Assembly (NCBI GenBank): GCA_020744425.1
Contig: JAGMUV010000004.1
Location: forward strand, 4,030,001-4,094,000
Source of the DNA: Dactylonectria macrodidyma
Lineage: Eukaryota > Ascomycota > Sordariomycetes > Hypocreales > Nectriaceae
Direction of reading: 5' to 3'
DNA length: 64,000 bases
A model generated the notes under the pieces. It did not search any database. It worked only from the letters and a program-made list of their open reading frames with translations, and had not been told where the DNA came from. Numbering within the stretch: position 1 is the stretch's first letter; each line of letters opens with the position of its first letter. Below are positions 33,446 to 43,978 of the stretch, piece by piece. The translations under genes were made by a program, and so were the position numbers.

Positions 33446-34589
33446 GTCGAGGCGCTGCAATAGCTCGGTCAATTTTTGAGGATCAGCTGAAGTTGTTGTC
33501 AAACGGGCGAGTTTTCTACAAGAGGAACCCGGTTAACATTTTTTTCTTTTTTGCTGATATATATGTTAGCAGAGGGATGGGTTGCTTAGTACAAGGCTCG
33601 CGCTGAGAACGAAGTGACAGAAAATGCTGTAATGTGGTGAACCTTGAGGAGAATGGCTCTTTCGGTGCAGGCCTATAGACCCAGTTAGTATTCTTGCACC
33701 ATTTTATGACGATGGCCATGGAAATACTTTGCCGCTGGCTGAGTGGTGCTGCGTTAGGCTTCAGGCTAATGCGCGAGGGTTCTATTATCCTCAATCACGA
33801 GGTCGCCTGTGGGTAAGCCTCTTCAAGACATCTGGAGCAAGAAGTCAATAGGAAATATATGCCTCAACTAGAATGCGGCCCCACGAAGCTACAGCAGTGG
33901 GAGCTGACGTGATATTCCTCTATATGCACACCAATGGGGCCAGCTGCAGCATGCCATGCAAGCCTCTTACAAGGATTTCAAGTTATAAGCCAATTGCGAA
34001 GATGTATCCCAGCAAGCGCTCAAGCGATAGCGGAAGAAGGTGACGTGTCATTCTTCCATTTTCATATCAACGAGGTCAGCTACTGGCAAGCCTCTCATAG
34101 ATTCCGTATAATAAGCCAATCGCGAACATCTATCTCAAGTGTGGCGTAGTTGCATCAAGCCACTGCGGTAGTAGTGACGTGTTTTTCTTCGATGCTTGCA
34201 TCCACAAGGTCAACTGTTAGAAGGCCTGTTTCATAGATCTCTAGCAATAGGCCGATAGGGAGCAAATGTTGAAAGTGCAAATCAAATGCGAAGCGCCCAC
34301 ACCCAGCCACAGCGGTGGAAGTCTCGCGACAATACTTGCTCTTTGCGTCTCACTTACATGCAAATAGTAACAGCTCGGGCGGTCGATCGGGTATCCATAT
34401 AGTTGCTCAAACATTCAGGCACCGAAATTTATGAATTTGTCGGAAAAGCGTACATTCGCCGCAACTTATGCCAAGAGGGTACACTTCATCTACACTCTGA
34501 GCCTTCGACCCGTCTCCATCTTGAGTCTTCAATCCACCACAAGGCTGTCCTATTACAGGTCCACAACACACAGGAACTGCCTCTATTCT
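33446..34589. promoter_or_regulatory. Divergent promoter of the HeLo-pseudokinase / kinase-ankyrin pair
   Basis: About 1.1 kb between the two starts. Nearly half of it (33813-34355) is made of four diverged tandem units, listed separately. No further gene is seen. Confidence 0.5.
33813..34355. repeat. Four diverged ~135-bp tandem repeats
   Basis: Units begin near 33813, 33958, 34086 and 34220 (spacing 145, 128 and 134 bp). Shared landmarks are a start like GCAAGCCTCTT, ATAAGCCAAT[TC]GCGAA, AGTGACGTGT[CT]ATTCTTC-like strings and CAAGGTCA[AG]CT at the end. The first and last copies are the most degraded. Each of the first three contains a TGACGTG/TGACGTGA-like core, reminiscent of a bZIP (CRE-type) site. 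The array sits entirely inside the divergent promoter. Confidence 0.65.
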
Positions 34590-37500
34590 ATGTCTTACGT
34601 TATGTCGTCTCAGAGTTTGGAATTCCGTCGAAGGCGCTTCGTCCCGACTGATTCAACCTCAGTATCAGGGAGGCCCTTGGCTGACGGTTCAACTTCTTCC
34701 GGCTCTGGGCCATCCAAAGAGGCACCCGCACCCGCACATGAAGATCCTCCCAGCTATCTTACGCTCATGCGATACATCTTGAGTTTCTTCAACGATAAAA
34801 GATACGAAGGGTCGCTTGACGCGATTGCTGGTGCCACTTGGCAAGACATGACGACTACATATGACCATGTTGGGCTCGGTGCTACCTTTCAGGTCTACAG
34901 TGCAGCCCTACCTGATGGGATAGTGCTAACGCGTTCCCGGCCGCGCCGACTGGAGTTCTCAGATCCAAGGTGGTCGACCGTGAACTCGCGTCTCCAAAAG
35001 GAGTCTATCATCTACAAAAGACCCCTGATTACACTCATGGGGTCTGGCCTTGTCTCGGATAACGACAACAATCAGCGTCTCGAGGCTGTCCTCTTGGAAC
35101 TGAGAGCATTGACACATCCTCCTTTGTATTATCACAAGAACATCGTGGATATTTTGGGTATTGCCTGGGAAAGCGAGGTAGTCTCGCACAATCCCCATGA
35201 ATGGAAGAATTGGGAGCCCATGGACTCGGAGCAACCACCCCCAAAGGTTCCCGTCATCCTCCTCGAGAATGCGCGTCATGGCCCGCTGGCCGACTTCTAC
35301 GAAACTGAAGCCTTTCTTAAGTCGTCTCTCGAGACGAGAGCTGCAATTTGCCGAGATGTTGCGGAGGGTCTCTCTGCATTGCATCAGTGCGGCATCGTCC
35401 ACGGGGACGTCAAGCCCGACAACATCCTGATCTTCGACGCCCCTGAGCGCCCCGCCGACGCTCAAGGCTCCAAGATCCGACTCTGTGCCAAGATAGGTGA
35501 CTTTGGCTTCAGTGTCTCAGAATCTCAAGCCAGCGCGAAGTGGACTCTGAGGGGAAGAACTTGGCCTTGGAATGATCCAGACTGGAATCGGCCGAGAACC
35601 TGGGATGAGCTGACGAAGACCGACGTTTACTCTTACGGTTTGCTCTGCTGGACTACTCTATCCATGCAAAGCATCTGGAAGCTCTTTGGGCTTGATGAAG
35701 CCACAAAGAATTCCAAAATGCTGGCCGATGTGGAAGACATGAAAGATACGCTTTTACCCCAAAAGGCCGCCGCGTGGTTTCGACAGCAGGATATGGCTAA
35801 GGTTGAGGTTGCTCTTGTCCAACGACTATTCGCGAGTTCATTGGAGCGCTGCACCGAGTCCCGCAGCGGATTTCTTGGCATCCTGAAGCTTTGGCAAGAA
35901 ACTTTTACGAGTCTAGGGTGTGTATACATCAACCCTGTTGTAGTAAGAATTGATTGTTGACTCTTAGCAGATACGATCAGCTCCATGAGACTCCGCCCAA
36001 GGAAGGGATAGAATTCAGTCCCCTCAGTACTTCACAGGAAAAGGTTGTCGAGATGCAATTCCAAGCCATTGCACGTCAGTCATCTACATTGCCAGCCTAT
36101 GTTAGGCAACGCTTCGGAGACGTCATTGAGTTCCGATCTGGGAAGGAAGCCTGGAGAGGACAGATGTTTCGAGCTTTTTGGGATTTAGCCGGCTTTGGAG
36201 TAGACCGAGATTTCAGCCGACCAAAGCAGCTCATCGAAAAAGCGGCCAGTGCATATCCTGGCGCGGCGCCTTTCTTGGCAATGTTCTTACAGACACCAAC
36301 ACTCATGTCCGACGAGCACACGAAAAGCGTATTCGAGAGTCTCGTAATGTCGCATGCTTTGACTGGCAGTCATGAAGCGTTATGCAAGCTGATACAGTAC
36401 TTTCCGAAACCAAAAGGCTACTACGCAAGATTCCGGTGCCGGAGCTACAGGCTTTGGAAATACAAACTTCTCCCTATGGTCGAGAATGACCAGTCCCCCG
36501 AAGTCCAAGAGACTGACATCAAAGAACATTTCAAATTGGGGGAGGGTGTTTTCGCCTCGGCAAAGCATACTAAGCTGTATTTTGCCGTTGCTTTGGGGTA
36601 CACTAGGGCCGTGAAGGCAATGATCGAGCATCCTTCCTTCGATTCCTCTCTCCTGAATCAACGAGACTACAACGGCGATACGCCATTCCTCCTAGCGCTT
36701 CGATTCGGGCTTTTCGACATAACTGAACTTCTCATTAAGGCCGGATCTGACGTTAATATCTGCAACTTTTCAGAAGAGACAGCCTTCCATTTTCTAGTCG
36801 AATTCACCGATACTCAAGAAAAGACCGACATGGCTGACCGCCTCTTTGCCTTATGCAAACGTTCCTTGGCAACCTCTGAGTGTACCAGCTCATCGTTTCC
36901 GATGGAACAGGTTTGGCTTTTCGGAGGTACTGCCGAAGGCACCCCGTTGGGTCGGATTGTGATTCGAAACGATCTTGTCCTTGCAAGGATTTTTATGAGA
37001 CAAGATATCTTCCCAACCTCCGCTGACGGTGAGTCGTCTATATGGTTGGCTGCTTACTGCCATAATTATGAAATGCTGCAAATATTTTGGGACGCATTTC
37101 CACAGCACCCATTATGGACGAATCCGCAAACCCTAGGCATGGCATTCCAATCGTTCCTCCCACAAAGAATGTATCTGCATGGCGCAGCAACGCCTGAGTA
37201 CATGAGAAAAACCTTGGAATTTCTGTGGGACAAACTGCACAAGAATCCGGGGGAACCAATAGACATGGGAGGTGCTCCACTCCTACACTGGGCTCTCAGT
37301 CGACCCTTAGATCAAGAGACGATGCAGCACTTGATATCTAGATCCACCGAAGATGAGATCAACGGCTATGCACAGTCGGGAAAGAACAGTGTCACAGCAG
37401 TTCACCTTGCCACCGTGATTAACCGGAGCGAGATCCTAGCCTCGGTCCTCCGAAAAGGCGGAAACGCCCTTCTACCAGTACGACTCGTGGGCGGGTTTGA

Positions 37501-38311
37501 GATGAGCACGCTCACCGCTGCTTGTGGAAATTATTGCGCCAGCAATAAGATTATCCAGCAACTGCTAGATCAATATGCTTCAAACTCTGAACATATCCCG
37601 GTGCAGGCCATACGCGCTGCCTTGGTCTACAATAACTTGGAGGCGGCGGCTTTGCTGATCAAGGCCGGCGGAGATGTTGATGAAATTGAGCTCGACCACA
37701 AGGCTTTTAGCCTGCTTGGACACGTCATACTTCGTTGCACCATCGATTCGCTGGCGCAAATTCGCTTCCTTCTCGAGTATCCCCCGTCGATTGGAAAACC
37801 AGCGGCTAGCTTCATCGTTAAGCGCGACGACGGATTGACTGCACTTCACCTCTTAGCAATGGTAGCGGATCTAACGCCAGGTTACAACCGGAAGGCACTC
37901 GAGAGCTTGACCAGCTATCTTCTGACCAAATTTGATTCGCCTAACGAGATTAATGCCCAGCAGACAACGTCAGACCCGACACCACTGCACATAGCTGCAC
38001 GCCACAACATCGTTGTGACTCGAAAGCTATTGGAGCACAAGAATATCGACGTGAGCGTGAGGCTTGAGGGCAAGACTGTTCGACAGAGCATCGACCTGTG
38101 CTTTCTTGATCCCGTACCAGACAACATAGCATCGAGAGGTCCGAGAGCCATCAAGCAGTTCAAGGAAGACCAGGTCGGAATTAGGAACTTGTTAGCGAAA
38201 AGATGGGGCGAAGAGGACACCAACTGGCGCAAAGTTACTGTCGTCATGCAACCCATAGCTATTGGTGGAAACAAATTCGCTCACGGTTTGGCGGTAGAGC
38301 GAGATGAGTAA
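34590..38311 (+). CDS. Protein kinase fused to ankyrin repeats
   Basis: Protein of 1222 residues. Exons are 34590-35917 and 35971-38311; a 53-bp intron splits a glycine codon between kinase and C-terminal part. After a Ser/Pro-rich N-terminus, residues about 90-425 are a kinase: glycine loop VGLGATFQV (94-102), candidate Lys143, Glu170 (LELRALTHP), catalytic loop HGDVKPDN (271-278, Asp273 kept, the HRD arginine changed to Gly) and DFG at 304-306. Activity is plausible. Residues about 440-1200 hold a helical linker and ankyrin repeats, clearest as GDTPFLLALRFGLFDITELL, LEAAALLIKAGGDVD, GLTALHLLA and PTPLHIAARHNIVVTRKLLE. No membrane segment is seen. The start is the first in-frame ATG that is not upstream low-complexity. 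The gene is head to head with the HeLo pseudokinase; this layout recalls RIPK4-type kinase-ankyrin proteins. Confidence 0.87.
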
Positions 38312-39691
38312 CAGGAAGGGAAGAGAAAAGCCCGATTTCAGCCACTGTAGGGGCATAACACTTACCTCATCCACTCCGTATGTGCTAGATGTAAAATTTT
38401 GAAGAACATCGCGATTCACACAGACATTAGGAAGCTAAGCCGTCTAAAGCCCGCCAACTTAAGGAGAGGATACAATTCGCATATCAATACCGGCGTGCAC
38501 AGTGAGGGGATGTCACATCTATCAACTATTGAGACTGAAGACCAGTCTCAAAGGCTCGGATCTCTAGCAAACCGGTCTCAAAGACCCGGATCCCTTGGGA
38601 TCCGGTCTACCGAGAACCTTATCATAGCTATGAGGGCAACCTACAAATAGGTCTGCCGCGAGCCCTCAGTTAGATAGAAATCAAGAGCTTCTATACATCA
38701 CAATGCACCCTTCCTATCAGATGCAACAGGGGAGGATAGGACGGGAGAGTAAGATTACAGAACGTCATGGGCTGTATGTGTTTTGAATTGGGAAACTTAG
38801 TGCAGCTATGAGTTATGAAGACCTATAGTCAGAGATAAATAAATGATTGTTGCAAAAAAAAAAAATTTGGGATGAGTACCATTGAGATTATCAACAACAA
38901 TGCCACCGCCAAACGACCAGCAAGGCGCGTTGACAATGCCCTAACCACAAAGGTCGCTGCTATAGGGTAGGCACAGGTTCGCGCCAAACGTCTCGAACAC
39001 CTCCTTCACCTCACAACGCCACAAAGGTCGCCACTAAATTCAGAGTGCAATCAAGTTGAATGGAATTCAAGGGAAAGAAATGGGAAAAAATCTCCTAGGA
39101 AGCCCTAATCCTGTCATTGAATAGCACGTAGAAATCGTAGAAATTCAAGTCTTAGCAAGGTGGATTTGATTTCATCAATAATTGATTGGCTTTTGGTATC
39201 CTCATGACCTTTTACTGCTATCTTGGCGCGTCTCAAGCAAGTCAGAAGTGGGACTGGGTCACCCTTAACCCTTTGTTTTGTCCTTGTTTTGGAATTGATT
39301 GGATTGTATTACAGGAACTAGTTTCACTGCAATTTTAGCGTATGCAAGGGAAGCCGGACGACTGGGTCAGACCATTTCATTGCTGAAGTGAAAGGCGGTA
39401 ATACTGCACTGCAATTTTAGTGTATCCGAAGCAAGCCAGACGAACCCTCACATCTCACGAGTCATATATCACAGTACGATGGGAGAGCATAAGTAAATGA
39501 AGAGAGTACTCAGTAAAAAAACACTGGTTATTTATGCTATCTCAATGGCTATGCTTCGAAAATAAATAATCGACAGAGTGGAATACATTTTTGGTTGCGT
39601 TGCAAGACATGATTCCTTGGTTAAAATCCAGACATCATCATTCTGTGAAGCTTTGGTACAGCCCACCCGTCTCTCGGCTGCGAGATATCAC
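38312..39691. other. Intergenic with small direct repeats
   Basis: About 1.4 kb, no gene. It contains a CTCAAAG[AG]C..GGATC motif repeated at about 38548-38592 and a run of 12 A at 38854-38865. A longer direct repeat begins CACTGCAATTTTAG at 39325 and again at 39407 and continues with similarity (AAGCC[AG]GACGA) for about 45 bp. These could be traces of a degraded insertion; no terminal repeats or reading frame support a specific element. Confidence 0.45.
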
Positions 39692-41869
39692 TCACAGCTT
39701 GACGGAGGGAATGGCGCAACACGAAGGCGCGGCCAAGGCCTGAGGCTCCGGCTTGGAACCAAAGGCGTTGGCGGAGACGGTGTCAACGCAGACGGCTGAG
39801 GGGGGCACCCACAGACCGGGGTTCTTCTGGAAGAAGTTGGAGGCGCGCAGCATGACGCTGACGGGCTCGGCGGGCATGATGGGAAAGTCCTCGGTGCGGG
39901 GGAAGTGGGTGAGGCCGAACTGGATGTAGCAGACAATATCGGTGTTCTCGATGGACTCGTCGCGCTCGACCCAGTCGGTGATGGTCGAGTTATGCGGGTG
40001 GTTCTCCTGGCCGGTGGACTGGCAGACGTAGTCTCCCGCGGGGAAGAGCTCGTAGTCCTTGTAAGGGGTTACCCAGAGGCTCTTGCGGCCAAAGGCGGCG
40101 CGGTTGTACACGACGCTGCCGGGCTTGGCTAGGATGGCGGGACAGCTGCTGTTGATGATCTTGTAGGCGACAGGCTTCTTGGCGGCCTGGTTGAAGCTAT
40201 TGGGGTTGATAATGTCCCAAGAGCGGCTGGTCTCGGCGCAGTAGCTGGCAGCGGCCTCCTTGGCAGTGCGAAGGGGCGTCTTCTTGCAGTAGAAGCCGTT
40301 GCCGTAAGGGTTCTCGGGGGATCCGACGGGCTCCTCGGAAGGCATGGCGTCGTTCTGGACGACCGAGTTGTTGGGCCCGTCGACCTCGGGGTCTACGCGC
40401 AGCGAGAAGATGTGCTGGTGGTTGTGGGCGTTGATGCGGTGCGCGACCTCGGTGCCGTAGGGGGCGGCCGTCTCGCTGGGGTGCATGCAGTAGGTGTTGA
40501 GCATGCCGGTTAGCTTGATCTCTAGCTTGTAGGTGCCGTCGAGGGTGAAGGTGTGGTAGAAGCCGTACTCGTAGTTGGCGGCGGTGATGATTTGCGAGAT
40601 GATGAGCTTACGGTCGCGGGCTGAAATGACGGTGCCGTCGCGGTAGTCGGTGTGCTTGTAGAGCAGGCCGTTGTCCTCCTCGTGGATGCAGATAGCGTTC
40701 TTGACGACGGCGGGCTCACCGGTTCCGGTAGCCATGACGGCGTCGAGGTAATGGATGGCGCCCTTGCAGTCGCATCCCAGCTTCAGCGAGTTGGTCATGA
40801 GACCGGTGCCGTACTCGCCAACATCGAAGGCGTGCTTCTTGTGGTGAGGTGGCTCAGGGTTGCCGTAGGGCACGACCATCTCGACGACGCTGATGCGGTT
40901 GAACAGGGTGCGCTCGCGCTGCTCGTGCTGGTCCTCCATGCGCACGTCGGACAGCACGATGCCCTCGCGGTAGTTGAAGCCAATGTGCATCTTATAACCG
41001 GCCCAGGCGATCTCGTTGCCGCGCATGCGGAACGACACGCCCTCGGGCTGGGTGATGTTAATGGGCTTGAGCAGGCCGTCGACATAGTTTTCACCAATGA
41101 ACTCGGGCATGTAGTTGTGCTCATCCAGGGGCACCTGGGTGCGCTCGCCGTTGACGAGGCGGATGTCGACGGCGAGAACCTCCTCGGTCTCGGTGTCGAC
41201 GACGACGGAGAAGTCGAGCGGGTGGGCGTACTGGTTGTCAAATGCCGAGTTGCGGTAGTAGGCGATGCCCTGTTGCAGACGGCGCTCGAAGCCCCAGCGG
41301 TTATCGACACCAATTGCCCAGGCGTCGAGGAACACTTTTTCCATGTCGGTGATACCGAGGCCGCGGCATGCTTCAATGACGCGGGAGTCAGCGCGGGCGA
41401 CTCGCTCACAGACGTCGAGGTCTTCGAGAGTCAGGGTCGGGCCGACGTCGAAGACAGGCTTCCACTGCTCGACGGTGGCCTTGCTTAAGTTGGCGATGGC
41501 CTCGACGACCTGCGAAGTGCCCTTCTCAATGACGATGGCAAAGGCGCGGCGGTCTGGGCGCGGGGCCTTGCGGGCGCGGAAGGCGGCATAGTCGGCTTTG
41601 AGGGGCTCACGAAGGGTGAGACAGTTGAACTTGAGCGTCTTGGGGTTGGCGTAATCACGGATGAGCTTGCTGGCGAAGCGAATCTCATCAATCGATAGCT
41701 GATCTGGAAAGAGGGGGAGGGATGTTAGTGGCGATAAGGCACAGGCGGGGTTGAGGGCAGACATACCGAGAGGATGAACGGCCTGGCTCTTGGACAGATC
41801 GGGAGCGGCGTCGCTGGGCTCTTCCCGATAAACGGTGTAGCCGGCAATTGATGAGGTGTCTTGAATCAT
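39692..41869 (-). CDS. Copper-containing primary amine oxidase
   Basis: Quinoprotein oxidase of 704 residues that turns primary amines into aldehyde, ammonia and H2O2. Exons on the minus strand are 41869-41767 and 41703-39692. The 63-bp intron lies in frame without a stop, so an unspliced message would add 21 residues; splice sites (GTATGT, TTTCCAG) and the rebuilt VHPLDQLSIDEI argue it is removed. The topaquinone precursor is Tyr412 in AANYEYGF, the catalytic base is Asp328 in KHAFDVGEYGTG, and the copper ligands include His463 and His465 (HNHQH). The first frame residue upstream is not ATG, so translation starts at MIQDTSSIAG. Many fungal homologues are peroxisomal; here the C-terminus SVKL is only a weak match to a PTS1 signal. 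Neighbours are a permease and an aldehyde dehydrogenase of the same pathway logic. Confidence 0.93.
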   Translation of the reverse strand: MIQDTSSIAGYTVYREEPSDAAPDLSKSQAVHPLGMSALNPACALSPLTSLPLFPDQLSIDEIRFASKLIRDYANPKTLKFNCLTLREPLKADYAAFRARKAPRPDRRAFAIVIEKGTSQVVEAIANLSKATVEQWKPVFDVGPTLTLEDLDVCERVARADSRVIEACRGLGITDMEKVFLDAWAIGVDNRWGFERRLQQGIAYYRNSAFDNQYAHPLDFSVVVDTETEEVLAVDIRLVNGERTQVPLDEHNYMPEFIGENYVDGLLKPINITQPEGVSFRMRGNEIAWAGYKMHIGFNYREGIVLSDVRMEDQHEQRERTLFNRISVVEMVVPYGNPEPPHHKKHAFDVGEYGTGLMTNSLKLGCDCKGAIHYLDAVMATGTGEPAVVKNAICIHEEDNGLLYKHTDYRDGTVISARDRKLIISQIITAANYEYGFYHTFTLDGTYKLEIKLTGMLNTYCMHPSETAAPYGTEVAHRINAHNHQHIFSLRVDPEVDGPNNSVVQNDAMPSEEPVGSPENPYGNGFYCKKTPLRTAKEAAASYCAETSRSWDIINPNSFNQAAKKPVAYKIINSSCPAILAKPGSVVYNRAAFGRKSLWVTPYKDYELFPAGDYVCQSTGQENHPHNSTITDWVERDESIENTDIVCYIQFGLTHFPRTEDFPIMPAEPVSVMLRASNFFQKNPGLWVPPSAVCVDTVSANAFGSKPEPQALAAPSCCAIPSVKL

Positions 41870-43978
41870 TTTTGTCTGGGCTGAGGGACTGTGCCATACG
41901 GTTGTGTGCAAGAGATGGACGACGGATGCGTCGGGGATGAAGGCAGTTCAGATGAAGTGACTGCGTGAGGGTTCAGTGGATGAACTGAGTGAGTGAGTGA
42001 TGCTTTGATCTTGGGAATGAACTTAGGAAACTCTACGGAACAAAAGCGTCTGCATTTAGGACGACGCCTTCTTATACCTCTAGACGCAGCCAGCAGGCGG
42101 CATCGTCGTCGGCGACTGCCGGCGTCAGACCCGGGTCACGGAAAGCTGGGAGCTCCACACATGGTCCGGAGACGACAGACGGTTTTGGAGCTTCTAGCCG
42201 CCCCAGCGAGTGAATGAGTGTATTGCTGTGCTTGGTGCTGCACGGTTACATGCGGTGAGAAGAGAGCACAAGCGTGCAAGCCGTCGTCTCTCTCCGCGTC
42301 TGTGTCTACCATACCGGTGCTACTCGAACAAAGGCAAAAGCAAGCAAGTGCCGCTGTTGGTGGAGAGCTGTGGGAAAGCATTGGGAAAATGCACGCCAAC
42401 TGCCGTGTCAAGTCAGGCGCCGAATCTACGGCCAATGAAGGCGTGCCAAGGCGGTGGAGAGATGGCGAAGAGCTGGGCTAGACGCGAGCGATGCGTTAGA
42501 GGAGAGACAATAGCTGTGGTTCTACAGGCTGGCTGCAGTGTAGCAAGCATGACTGCAGACAAGACTGAAGGTAGGGCGAACATAGGCTCTCCGACTACGC
42601 TGCATACATACTGATACGTCACGTTTCCCGCTCTGGCCATTCGTTTGCATTTCCATTAGTGTAATGTCACCAATCGCCAATCGCCGGGGGACGTAGAAAA
42701 CGCCTCCCAGGGTTCAGCTTGCTAGCAGAGAGACCAGGGACTTGTCCGATTTCCCACCGCGCGTTAACCGCTTGGGGCAGCTCATCCTCACGCGAACCCT
42801 CGCGATGCGACTACACCGATTCGGGGCAATCGATTGCATTTTTTGCTCCACTGTGAATCGAACCCGCTGAATCCCTCTCTGCCTCCCCGTATTTGGCCCT
42901 GGGGCGATAAGGGGCGTAGAAAGTGAAGCCACACCCAAGACAGCCGGTTGGAGGTGTCAGTGGGTTATTGTTGGTCATAATTAGAGCCCAGGCTGACAAC
43001 GCGCCTCCATTCCCATCGAATTGCTTGGCTATGCGTGTTCCGGGCCGGCCGTCGTCTTTCTTGGGTACCCCGTGGGGAAAAACCAGCAAGCCCATCGCGT
43101 GGTGTCACAGTGCACCACCCAAGCCCGAGCACCTGTTGCGGTCGTTCGGGGTTTCTGAGCTATCACGTAATGCCATCGGGCTGGACTTGCTTCTGATACA
43201 AATTACCCCATGGGGGAGCAAGTTGGATCCCCCTGCAGTGTGGTTGCGAGAGGGGAATCGTGAGAAAACAGACGTCAGCGGCTTTTCATCAAGTTCGACG
43301 GTTCTTGGATGATTCTAACAACTTGTCGAGCCCTGATTTTCCAGTGGATGGTTCACTGCAAACAACCTGCTAATTAGCGGTGCTGCCCTCGGCAAGGTCC
43401 TGGGGGTGGCCTATGTCCGTAAGGGGGTGGTCTAAGGGCCAGCGCCAGAGATAATGGCCCAAGTGTGCGGATAAGCACCTTTCTAGGCTTTGCGATGTGC
43501 TACCGTAATGAATTTGTGTGTCTGTTCCCACCCACCCTTTTTTTTTTACGCCCTTACCACACACGATGCAGAGCAAAGGAAACGCCGCATGTGTAGTCTC
43601 CTGACAAAGTAGCCTAGGCTTGGCCCGTACGCACCCTGAAAGCTGAAGCTTGAGGATTGAATGAGTCTTATACCAGCATAACGTACTTAAGCACGCGGGA
43701 CGCCTCGACGCCACCCGTGAACAAGCTCCTCTTTCCCCTCCTCTGACAAGACGTCTCTCTTCCTTTCTTCCTTCTATCGTATTCTTGCAAATGCGATTCT
43801 CATCTTGGCGGCATCCTACTCCTCGGCCAGTTCACTCCTCACGACTCTGGTCAAGCTCGTGCCGCTTGCAACCGCCTCCCTGAACCACCAGAACAATACC
43901 CTCATACCCCCGGAACACCCTCATCCCGAACAAACAACAACAACAATAACATCATCACCATATAAAAAACCGCCCACC
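41870..43978. promoter_or_regulatory. Divergent promoter, amine oxidase / permease
   Basis: About 2.1 kb without a supported gene. A GAGT tetranucleotide repeat lies at 41985-42000 near the amine oxidase start. A long pyrimidine-rich tract at about 43728-43788 precedes the permease and is typical of strong fungal core promoters. Several short open frames lack motifs. Confidence 0.45.

Noticed and set aside
40652..41488. 278-codon plus-strand frame
   Set aside because: It lies antisense to the catalytic core of the copper amine oxidase; the frame is open because of biased GC-rich codon use.
42838..42880. tRNA-like string around AATCGAACCCGCT (also near 7405)
   Set aside because: It resembles a T-arm on the minus strand, but no acceptor, D or anticodon stem can be formed around it at either place.
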